From contig JAEZEN010000333.1 of assembly GCA_023433185.1 (NCBI GenBank), positions 1 to 5,944 of the forward strand: a stretch of 5,944 nt of DNA, written 5' to 3'. The notes under the pieces are model-generated. The model saw nothing but the letters and a program-made list of their open reading frames with translations. It was not told the DNA's origin and ran no database searches. Within the stretch, counting starts at the first letter, position 1. Each line of letters opens with the position of its first letter. Origin of the DNA: Pseudomonadota bacterium. Its GTDB lineage: Bacteria > Pseudomonadota > Alphaproteobacteria > Rhizobiales > Kaistiaceae. Both the position numbers and the translations under genes were made by a program. Of the stretch, positions 1 through 4,666 are shown in pieces.

Positions 1-307
1 GTGCCAGGTAGCCGACCGAGACGAGATGCGGGCCGACATCGCCGGCATGGGCGTGGCGGCCCCGGTCGCCGAAGGTGTAGAGCTGCTCGACATAGCCGAG
101 CTTCAGCGGCGTCTGTTCCTCGACCCAGGCGCGCAGTCCGACGTCGAGCGTGCGGTGGCGGAGCGGGTCGAACGGGCCGAAGGGCAGTCCGTCGGGTTCG
201 GCGCGGTCGCCCGGTGCGACGACGAGGATCAGCGGTTCGTCCGCGTCGACGGCGACGATCGCCGCCGTCAGGCCGATCTCGATCGGGGGGCGGGCGATAT
301 CGGTCAC
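1..307 (-). CDS. Nudix-like protein, possible NAD-biosynthesis regulator (NrtR/NadQ type), partial
   Basis: The N-terminal 102 residues are present; the 3' end lies beyond the left edge. The chosen GTG start at 307 is 7 bases after the stop of the phosphatase-like gene, which suggests co-transcription. The protein begins with a strand-rich Nudix-type segment (about residues 9-32). Residues 44-68 then occupy the place of a Nudix box, ending in R59-A-W-V-E63-E64. The first Glu of the box is Arg50 and the RE pair is RA, so pyrophosphatase activity is doubtful. After it come VEQLYTFGDRGR (residues 73-84), a loop typical of NrtR-like and alphaproteobacterial NAD-regulator Nudix proteins. In those families a degenerate Nudix domain binds an ADP-ribose-like or NAD-related ligand, and a C-terminal winged helix binds DNA. 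That half lies outside the window. The Nudix assignment is fairly secure, the regulator role is inference, and an active ADP-ribose hydrolase is the alternative. Confidence 0.7.
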   Translation of the reverse strand, partial: MTDIARPPIEIGLTAAIVAVDADEPLILVVAPGDRAEPDGLPFGPFDPLRHRTLDVGLRAWVEEQTPLKLGYVEQLYTFGDRGRHAHAGDVGPHLVSVGYLA

Positions 308-314
308 GCCACTG

Positions 315-830
315 TCAGGCCTCGAGGCCGAGCGCGAAGGGCGTGTTCTCGGCGGTGAACTCGCCGCGGCCGATCGCCCGCACCGCATCGACCATCCGCC
401 CGTTCCGTCCGAGCAGTGCATCGCCGATCTCGACGAGCCGCGCATTGGGCGTGGCGAAGCGCGAGGCGGCGCGCATGCGCTGCGCGATGTCGGCCTCGTC
501 GCGGTCGGGCTTGAGGGCGCAGAGCGTGATGTAGGCGGCCGCGGTCGAGCGGCTGATGCCGGCGTAGCTGTGGGCCACGATCGGCCGGACCGGATGCCAG
601 GCGCCGATGAAGCCGACCAGCCGCTCGACGTGCTCGCTCGCCGGCAGGATCATGCCGTCCATCGGCTCGACGATGTCGTTGATGCCGAGAAAGAGATGGT
701 TGGCTTCCGGGATCGTGTCGGGCCGCACGACAGGCGTGTTGTCGTTGATCAGGCTGACGAGGTGGCTGGCGTTCGAGCGGGCGACGGTCTCGGCGATGCG
801 CGAGAGCGGGCAGACATAGACCTGTGGCAT
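315..830 (-). CDS. Tyrosine-phosphatase-like protein with Ser in place of catalytic Cys
   Basis: This 171-residue cytosolic protein resembles the small alphaproteobacterial tyrosine or dual-specificity phosphatases (COG5350-like). The P-loop is at residues 87-95, HSYAGISRS. The family signature is HC-x2-G-x2-R-S, so His87, Gly91, Arg94 and Ser95 are kept but the nucleophile is Ser88 (codon AGC at 569-567). The upstream loop LFLGINDIVEPMDG (46-59) carries the acidic residues expected for the general acid. The remaining cysteines (7 and 104) are not in a C-x5-R context. The start at 830 has GGAG five bases upstream and begins directly with the conserved PQVYVCPLSR strand. An in-frame ATG further out at 884 would overlap the preceding gene and cross the candidate promoter. 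The gene follows the HD hydrolase gene by 50 bases and precedes the Nudix-like gene by 7. The fold is well supported; activity is uncertain because a Cys-to-Ser change normally abolishes catalysis but keeps ligand binding. Confidence 0.85.
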   Translation of the reverse strand: MPQVYVCPLSRIAETVARSNASHLVSLINDNTPVVRPDTIPEANHLFLGINDIVEPMDGMILPASEHVERLVGFIGAWHPVRPIVAHSYAGISRSTAAAYITLCALKPDRDEADIAQRMRAASRFATPNARLVEIGDALLGRNGRMVDAVRAIGRGEFTAENTPFALGLEA

Positions 831-855
831 TGGGGCTCCATGGCGTTGCGGCGCG

Positions 856-884
856 ATTTTACGCCGCCCGTCGCCGCCGGTCAC
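856..884 (-). promoter_or_regulatory. Candidate sigma-70 promoter for the phosphatase-like and Nudix-like genes
   Basis: On the minus strand GTGACC (884-879, four of six matches to TTGACA) is followed by a 17-base spacer and TAAAAT (861-856, five of six matches to TATAAT). Transcription would start near 849, about 19 bases before the ATG at 830 and just ahead of its GGAG. The -35 hexamer overlaps the stop codon of the HD gene. TAAAAT is conspicuous in such GC-rich sequence. It also lies in the loop of a possible hairpin with stems GCGGCG/CGCCGC at 848-853 and 862-867, so a processing hairpin is an alternative reading. Confidence 0.4.
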
Positions 885-1492
885 GCATTCGCTGCGGCCG
901 CCAGCACCGCGAAGCGGGCGAGAAACCGCTTCTCGGCCGTGGCCGCCGGCCAGGGGGCGAGGTCGAGGGAGGCGGCCTCTACGCCACGCGGGCTGCCGAA
1001 GAAGCGCTTCGCCTCGGCTTCGGCGAAGCCGGCGAGCCGCGTCGCCTCGTAGTAGGCTGCGATGCGGTCGGCGGCCTTGATCGCCGCCGTCAGTTTCGGC
1101 GGAACCGGGGTGGGAACGCCGAAGCGGCGATGTATTGCGGCGAGGAGGCGCGCCTCGATCGCCTTGTACTCGCCGCCGAGCAGCGCCTTGAAGGGCGAGA
1201 TCAGGTCGCCGATGACGTATTCCGGCGCGTCGTGCAGGAAGACGGCGAGGCGGCCGGCGGCGTCGAGGCCGGGGGAGGCCATGCCGGCGATCTGCTCGAC
1301 CAGGAGGCTGTGCTGGGCGACCGAGAAGGGATGCGGCCCCTCGGTCTGGCCGTTCCAGCGCGCGACGCGGGCGAGGCCGCGGGCGATGTCGACGATCTCG
1401 ACGTCGAGCGGCGAGGGGTCGAGGAGGTCGAGCCGGCGCCCGGACAGCATGCGCTGCCAGGCACGGGGCGGGGCACTGGGGCGGTCGGGCAT
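881..1492 (-). CDS. HD-domain phosphohydrolase, YfbR-like nucleotidase family
   Basis: This is a 203-residue cytosolic protein of the HD superfamily (COG1896, YfbR-like). All metal and substrate residues can be placed: Arg45-Trp46, His61 (QHSLLV), His87-Asp88, Glu91, Asp96 and Asp142 (AADR). The spacing HD-x2-E-x4-D matches that of E. coli YfbR, a metal-dependent 5'-deoxyribonucleotidase acting on deoxynucleoside monophosphates. The family therefore suggests nucleotide turnover, but alphaproteobacterial members are longer than YfbR and their substrate is unproven. The start at 1492 is chosen because the conserved segment AWQRMLSGRRLDLLDP begins at residue 11. Met15 (1450) is an alternative start, and neither has a strong ribosome binding site. 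The gene lies 73 bases downstream of ygfZ in the same direction and is followed by the phosphatase-like gene, so an operon is likely. The open frame extends upstream to 2152, but that part overlaps ygfZ and is not coding. Confidence 0.88.
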   Translation of the reverse strand: MPDRPSAPPRAWQRMLSGRRLDLLDPSPLDVEIVDIARGLARVARWNGQTEGPHPFSVAQHSLLVEQIAGMASPGLDAAGRLAVFLHDAPEYVIGDLISPFKALLGGEYKAIEARLLAAIHRRFGVPTPVPPKLTAAIKAADRIAAYYEATRLAGFAEAEAKRFFGSPRGVEAASLDLAPWPAATAEKRFLARFAVLAAAANA

Positions 1493-1565
1493 GGTCGCGT
1501 CCCGTGGTTCGGGCGCGGATGGTCGCAGATTCGGGGGGCCGGCCGCCACCCGCGGGCCAAGCGGA

Positions 1566-2453
1566 TCAGCCGGCGCTGACGTCCGTCTTCGGCCAGTCGA
1601 AGCCGGCCCAGGCGGGGAGGCTGAGTTCCACCGGGGCGCCCGCCGCCATCGCCGGCACGCCAGCATCGCGGGCCTCTTGGGCGCGGTCGAGGCGGACGAT
1701 GGCGACGCCGAGGTTGCCGGTGCCCGAGCCGCTCGTGACAGAGCCCACCGTGCCGACCGGGGTCTCGCCGCTGGTGATCGGCATGCCCGCGGCGAGACCG
1801 GCGCCGCGCACGATGACCGGCCGCCGTCGCGCGGTGCCGCGATGCTGCATGCGGGAGACGACCTCCTGGCCGATGAAGCAGCCCTTCCGGAAGTCGACCC
1901 CGTTGAGGTGGTCCATCGCCACGTCATGGGGGAAGGCGTCGCCATAGGCGAAATCGGCGCCGCCGGCAGGGACGCCCAGGGCGATGCGGTGCGCCTCGTA
2001 GTCCGCCTCGCTCGCCTCGACATGATCCGGTGCCATGTCGGCTCCGGCCGGCACGATGCCGCGCCAGCCGAGCGCGGAAAGGCGCGGGTCCGGGGCGACG
2101 GGCCCGTCGAGGACAGGCGCCGCATCGGTGCCCCAGGTCGCCACGACGTCATGGTCGTCGCTGAGATCGGCGATCTCGACCCTGGCGCGGAGCTTGTAGA
2201 AGCCGAGGCGCCTGACGAAGTCGGCGACGAGGGGGCGCGCCACGTCGATGAGGAAGCGCTCGCCGTCGCGGAAGACGATGAAGTCGAAGAGGATCTTGCC
2301 CTGGGGTGCGAGCAGGGCGCCGAACACCGCCTTGCCGTCGCCGGCCGCGCTCGCGTCGGTGGTGAAGAGGTTGTCGAGGAACGATGCCGCGTCCGCTCCG
2401 CTCACCGCCACCACGCCGCGGCCCGCAAGGTCCGCAATCCGTCCGTCGCCCAT
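1566..2453 (-). CDS. ygfZ: YgfZ/GcvT-type folate-binding protein (Fe-S cluster maintenance)
   Basis: This 295-residue protein is homologous to YgfZ, a tetrahydrofolate-dependent protein needed for assembly or repair of certain Fe-S enzymes and related to the GcvT aminomethyltransferase fold. The diagnostic family motif K-G-C-x-x-G-Q-E is intact at residues 190-197 (KGCFIGQE), with the essential Cys at 192, followed by VVSRMQHRG. The N-terminal part contains FLDNLFTTD (25-33) and LLAPQGKILFDF (47-58), typical of the folate-binding domain. A small beta-barrel-like C-terminal region with VGTVGSVTSG (233-242) completes the usual architecture. Length fits the alphaproteobacterial members. The start at 2453 is preceded by GGAGA with about six bases of spacing. 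It is the first gene of the left-hand minus-strand cluster, 82 bases after the secreted-protein gene. No residue essential to the family appears to be missing. Confidence 0.93.
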   Translation of the reverse strand: MGDGRIADLAGRGVVAVSGADAASFLDNLFTTDASAAGDGKAVFGALLAPQGKILFDFIVFRDGERFLIDVARPLVADFVRRLGFYKLRARVEIADLSDDHDVVATWGTDAAPVLDGPVAPDPRLSALGWRGIVPAGADMAPDHVEASEADYEAHRIALGVPAGGADFAYGDAFPHDVAMDHLNGVDFRKGCFIGQEVVSRMQHRGTARRRPVIVRGAGLAAGMPITSGETPVGTVGSVTSGSGTGNLGVAIVRLDRAQEARDAGVPAMAAGAPVELSLPAWAGFDWPKTDVSAG

Positions 2454-2512
2454 GCCATGTCTCCGTGCCGCAGGACCAAGCGTTCGGCGCGTCGCCTACC
2501 TAGGGATGGCGT

Positions 2513-2532
2513 CCCGCCGGAGCAAGGGCGGG
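2513..2532 (-). terminator. GC hairpin after the secreted-protein gene, possible terminator
   Basis: Directly after the stop codon at 2538-2536 the minus strand reads CCCGCC, an 8-base loop, then GGCGGG. The 6-bp all-GC stem is well placed to protect or end the upstream transcript. No T-run follows, so it does not meet the usual intrinsic-terminator pattern. It could equally be a 3' stabilising hairpin or chance in GC-rich DNA. Confidence 0.3.
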
Positions 2533-2535
2533 TGG

Positions 2536-3225
2536 TCAGTCGCCGACGAGGAAGAAGCGCCAGGTGCCGTCCGGTGCCAGGCCGACCCGGTAGGAGATGT
2601 AGGCGCCGTAGTCCTTCATGTCCTCGTAGTCGCCGGAGAACACCAGCTTGAACAGTTCGACCAGCTGGGGCGGGGTCAGCGCATCGACCGGATAGCGCGC
2701 GAAATAGGGCCAGATATACATCTCGTCCGGCGTGCCGGCGTCGACATGCACGTAGCCCGCCTCGAGCACCTCGATCAGGATGGCGAGGATCTCGCGGCCC
2801 TCGGGATCGCCGGACAACGCCTTCAGCGCCTCGATCGGGTCGTCGAGTTCGCGGAAGCTCAGCGCCGGGTGCTCGCCGTTGGCGTCGAAGATCGGGCGGA
2901 GCCGCTCGGGATCGCCCGTGGCCGCCGCCTCGATGATCTGCTCGCGGAGGCGGCGCACCGGCGGCGGCAGCTTCTCCGGGTCGTACTCGACGACCGGAAT
3001 GTCGGTGACCGGCACCCGGACGACCATGCCGCCGCGCTCGCGCGGCCCGTCCGCGTCCATGAAGAAGTCATCCGGCGGGATCGTCGGCATCACCCGTTCC
3101 GCCGGGAGGTAGGGCTCCGCCGAGTCCGGATCGCCCGAATCCTCGCCGCGGGGGGCGGCCGCCGCAACGGCAGCAACCATCCCCAGCACGACGGCCAAAC
3201 CTGCCGCACGGAGTTTCCGAATCAC
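2536..3225 (-). CDS. Secreted protein of unknown function
   Basis: This 229-residue protein resembles conserved hypothetical exported proteins of Hyphomicrobiales; I know no assigned function. It starts with a clear signal peptide: MIRKLR, then a hydrophobic stretch (about residues 7-22) and an Ala-rich cleavage region ending near residue 24, with no lipobox Cys. The mature part has an acidic, Pro-rich linker (about 25-75) and then a helical domain. In that domain, VLEAGYVHVDAGTPDEMYIWPYFARYP and YGAYISYRVGLAPDGTWRFF (the C-terminal end) look like the conserved core. This fits a periplasmic or surface protein. GTG at 3225 is chosen because the signal peptide begins there and a good candidate promoter lies only about 35-65 bases upstream; the open frame continues to 3402 but would run through that promoter. 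No catalytic motif is recognised. Confidence 0.82.
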   Translation of the reverse strand: MIRKLRAAGLAVVLGMVAAVAAAAPRGEDSGDPDSAEPYLPAERVMPTIPPDDFFMDADGPRERGGMVVRVPVTDIPVVEYDPEKLPPPVRRLREQIIEAAATGDPERLRPIFDANGEHPALSFRELDDPIEALKALSGDPEGREILAILIEVLEAGYVHVDAGTPDEMYIWPYFARYPVDALTPPQLVELFKLVFSGDYEDMKDYGAYISYRVGLAPDGTWRFFLVGD

Positions 3226-3261
3226 AGTGGCGGGCCGATCCTGCTGTCGCGACGAGATGAG

Positions 3262-3291
3262 AGTATAGCGTTGCACCCGGAGACGGGTAAG
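3262..3291 (-). promoter_or_regulatory. Candidate promoter of the secreted-protein gene
   Basis: On the minus strand CTTACC (3291-3286) and TATACT (3267-3262, five of six matches to TATAAT) are separated by 18 bases. The expected transcript start near 3255 leaves a leader of about 30 bases before the GTG at 3225. A short hairpin (GACGGG/CCCGTC with a 4-base loop, 3282-3297) overlaps the -35 element. It could serve as an operator, or as the end of the upstream 90-residue gene's transcript. Confidence 0.45.
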
Positions 3292-3313
3292 CCCGTCCCG
3301 CCGCCGGCCGGGC

Positions 3314-3586
3314 CTATTGCACCGACCGGACCACAGAGAACTCGAACCCGCGGATTCGCTCGGGGAGCGAGCCGGCGAGGCCGGCAACTGCCTCCTCGCC
3401 ATAGGTCTCGATCAGTTCGGCCAGCGCGGTGAAGAGGGCCGCATGGGCGAGAATCTCGGTGTCGACGCCCTCCGCCGCCGCCGCGTCCCACGCCTCGGTC
3501 AGGTAGGTGAGCGCGAGCCGCTTCTTCTCGGCGATCTGGCGGTCCTCGGTGCTCCGCTTGACGGGTTCCGTCACGGTGCTGGTCAT
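3314..3586 (-). CDS. Small conserved-looking protein of unknown function (90 residues)
   Basis: The protein is 90 residues, soluble, without signal peptide, membrane segment or cysteine. The N-terminal 20 residues are polar. The rest is predicted helical, with an amphipathic pattern in RLALTYLTEAWDAAAAEGVD (23-42) and ILAHAALFTALAELIETYGEE (45-65), followed by LAGSLPERIRGFEF (70-83). It resembles short uncharacterised proteins that I believe are widespread in Hyphomicrobiales; I can give no function. A helical adaptor or small regulator is possible but unsupported. The ATG at 3586 has no strong ribosome binding site. The gene appears monocistronic: 131 bases separate it from the gene upstream, and the secreted-protein gene downstream has its own candidate promoter. 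The upstream spacer carries CtrA-type sites, so expression may be tied to the cell cycle. Confidence 0.75.
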   Translation of the reverse strand: MTSTVTEPVKRSTEDRQIAEKKRLALTYLTEAWDAAAAEGVDTEILAHAALFTALAELIETYGEEAVAGLAGSLPERIRGFEFSVVRSVQ

Positions 3587-3609
3587 GGGCGCTCGGGTCC
3601 TTCGCCGGA

Positions 3610-3617
3610 ATGGTTAA
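3610..3617 (-). promoter_or_regulatory. CtrA-type half-site TTAACCAT
   Basis: The minus strand reads TTAACCAT exactly, the half-site form of the alphaproteobacterial CtrA recognition sequence. It lies 24-31 bases before the start codon at 3586 and just downstream of a possible -10 element TATATG (3628-3623). Binding here would be expected to overlap the transcript start. The near-match TTAACCTT occurs at 3678-3671. Confidence 0.45.
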
Positions 3618-3674
3618 CGCGACATATACCTTATCACGTCGCCGGCGACGCGCGCCGCCAACGTGAAGAAAAGG

Positions 3675-3689
3675 TTAACGTCACTTTAA
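3675..3689 (-). promoter_or_regulatory. Perfect CtrA box, TTAA-N7-TTAA
   Basis: TTAA at 3675-3678 and TTAA at 3686-3689 are separated by exactly seven bases, the consensus for the cell-cycle response regulator CtrA of alphaproteobacteria. It lies in the spacer upstream of the 90-residue gene, about 90-103 bases before its start codon. The spacer holds four TTAA tetramers in under 100 bases. By eye I found none elsewhere in this GC-rich window. It also has three GTTAAC palindromes (3613, 3674, 3706). The match is directly visible; that a CtrA protein binds here is inference. Confidence 0.55.
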
Positions 3690-3717
3690 GTCGTCGAGCG
3701 ATCGCGTTAACGACGAT

Positions 3718-4125
3718 TCACTCCTCGCGCCCGTAGCGGGCCGCGGTGTCGCGGGCGATACGCGCGCCTTCTTCCATGTAGCGCTCGATCGCCGTCGTCG
3801 CGGCCGGCGTGCAGGTTCGGTAGACGGCCTTGAAGCCGTCATAGCCGCGGTTGAAGCCCTCGACGAGGCGGGCGAGGCGCGGGCCGTCGACCTGTTCGGC
3901 GTCGATCAGGCCCTGCATCTGGTCCCGCCAGAGGGTTCCTTCGCCGGCGCCGCAAAGGTCGCGGAGGTAGTGCATGGCGCCGAGAATTTCCGAGAGGCGG
4001 ATCAGGCCGTCGTCATAGGGCGCGGCGAGTACCGGAGGCGGGGCGGTTTCCTCGGCCGGTGCCGCGCCGGGCAGGGCAAGGACGGCGAAAGCGAGGGGGA
4101 CGGCGAGAAGGAAGCGAAGCGTCAT
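3718..4125 (-). CDS. TIGR02301-family secreted protein
   Basis: This 135-residue protein matches the TIGR02301 family, uncharacterised exported proteins of alphaproteobacteria. A signal peptide is visible: MTLRFLLAVPLAFAVLALPG, then AAPA with likely cleavage after Ala24. The family core follows: PYDDGLIRLSEILGAMHYLRDLC (36-58), WRDQMQGLIDAE (66-77), LVEGFNRGYDGFKAVYRTC (87-105) and IERYMEEGARIARDTAARYG (113-132). The two mature-part cysteines, Cys58 and Cys105, could form a disulfide in the periplasm. The ATG at 4125 overlaps the stop of the Nudix gene as ATGA (4125-4122), which indicates translational coupling and confirms this start over the in-frame extension further upstream. The molecular function is unknown. 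The coupling to a Nudix gene gives no clear mechanistic hint, since one product is exported and the other cytosolic. Confidence 0.9.
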   Translation of the reverse strand: MTLRFLLAVPLAFAVLALPGAAPAEETAPPPVLAAPYDDGLIRLSEILGAMHYLRDLCGAGEGTLWRDQMQGLIDAEQVDGPRLARLVEGFNRGYDGFKAVYRTCTPAATTAIERYMEEGARIARDTAARYGREE

Positions 4126-4592
4126 CGCGTCGGGGCACCCGGGGTTGGCTGCGGCGCGCGGCCGTCTGGCGGCCGCTCCGCAAGGATACGCGCGAGGATG
4201 CGCTCGGTATCGGGCGTTTTTGGGAAGCGATGAAGGTCGCTCTCGGGCACCCAAAGGGCGTCGGCGGCGTCGTCGCCGGCAAGCGGCTCGCCTGCCACCC
4301 ACTCCCCGGCGAAGACGACGAGCACGAAGTGCCGCTCCGGCATTCCTGCGGCGTCGTGGAGGATGATGTCGGCGTGGTCGATGGCGCCGGTGATGGCGAC
4401 GGTGAGGGCGGTTTCCTCGCGCACCTCGCGGGCCGCGGCCTCGGCGAGGCGTTCGCCGAACTCGACGCGGCCGCCGGGAAAGGCCCAGACGTCGGCGAGG
4501 GGGGGATTGGCGCGCCGGACCAGCAGGACCTGGCCGTCGCGGCGGATCAGGGTGCTGACGCCGACGACGGGGCGTCTCGGGTTCTCGGTCAT
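4122..4592 (-). CDS. Nudix hydrolase (ADP-ribose pyrophosphatase-like)
   Basis: This 156-residue cytosolic protein has a single Nudix domain. The Nudix box G-x5-E-x7-R-E-U-x-E-E-x-G-U is seen at residues 41-63: Gly41, Glu47, Arg55-Glu56 and Glu59-Glu60 are present, so the metal-binding residues are complete. Only the late Gly is Ala62, a common variant. The flanking ADVWAFPGGRVEFGE and the N-terminal VVGVSTLIRRDGQVLLVRR are typical of COG1051-like enzymes, which hydrolyse ADP-ribose or related nucleoside diphosphate derivatives. The exact substrate cannot be read from the sequence. The start at 4592 is the Met directly before the conserved first strand; the frame stays open to 4799 but that part overlaps the divergent SRAP gene. 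It is the first gene of a two-gene unit with the TIGR02301 gene, joined by a 4-base ATGA overlap. Confidence 0.9.
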   Translation of the reverse strand: MTENPRRPVVGVSTLIRRDGQVLLVRRANPPLADVWAFPGGRVEFGERLAEAAAREVREETALTVAITGAIDHADIILHDAAGMPERHFVLVVFAGEWVAGEPLAGDDAADALWVPESDLHRFPKTPDTERILARILAERPPDGRAPQPTPGAPTR

Positions 4593-4666
4593 CGGCGCAA
4601 GTCCCGGCAGCGGTCTGGTGGGTCGGGTCCCTATAGCATGACCGCCGGCGCGGATAGTCTCCCGGG
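4593..4666. promoter_or_regulatory. Divergent promoter region between the Nudix and SRAP genes
   Basis: These 74 bases separate two genes transcribed away from each other, so both promoters are expected here or in the gene starts. A CTATAG palindrome at 4632-4637 is the main AT-rich element and could act as a -10 on either strand. GATAGT at 4651-4656 is another candidate on the plus strand. I find no convincing -35 partner for any of them, and no LexA-type box despite the SRAP annotation. Confidence 0.3.

Larger units (their letters stand above)
3587..3717. other. AT-rich regulatory spacer
   Basis: This is the longest gene-free stretch of the window and clearly less GC-rich than its surroundings. 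It holds the CtrA-type box and half-site described separately, a possible -10 element TATATG on the minus strand (3628-3623) without a convincing -35, and one GATTC (GANTC, the CcrM methylation site) at 3715-3719 on its edge. A weak inverted repeat, TCGTCG/CGACGA (3691-3696 and 3711-3716), follows the stop of the TIGR02301 gene but has no T-run. Most or all of the spacer probably acts as the promoter region of the gene at 3586. Confidence 0.5.

Noticed and set aside
1493..2152. N-terminal extension of the HD protein
   Set aside because: It overlaps ygfZ on the same strand in another frame and its translation is Ser/Arg/Pro-rich without any conserved pattern; the family start is at 1492.
1062..2651. 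Long open frame on the plus strand (529 codons) across ygfZ and the HD gene
   Set aside because: Its product is a low-complexity Arg/Gly/Ala-rich sequence without family motifs, antisense to two well-supported genes; GC-rich third positions leave such frames open by chance. The same applies to the other plus-strand frames left of 4660.
3226..3402. N-terminal extension of the secreted protein
   Set aside because: It would place the signal peptide internally, overlap the 90-residue gene, and run through the candidate promoter.
3691..3716. Inverted repeat TCGTCG/CGACGA as a terminator of the TIGR02301 gene
   Set aside because: The stem is only 6 bp with a 14-base loop and there is no T-run after it on the minus strand.
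3715..3719. GATTC (CcrM site) as extra evidence for cell-cycle control
   Set aside because: Other GANTC sites occur in the window, for example at 1528, 3122 and 3137 within or between ordinary genes, so a single site is not informative.
4126..4302. N-terminal extension of the TIGR02301 protein
   Set aside because: It is an Arg-rich tail overlapping the Nudix gene and preceding a clear signal peptide; the ATGA overlap fixes the start at 4125.
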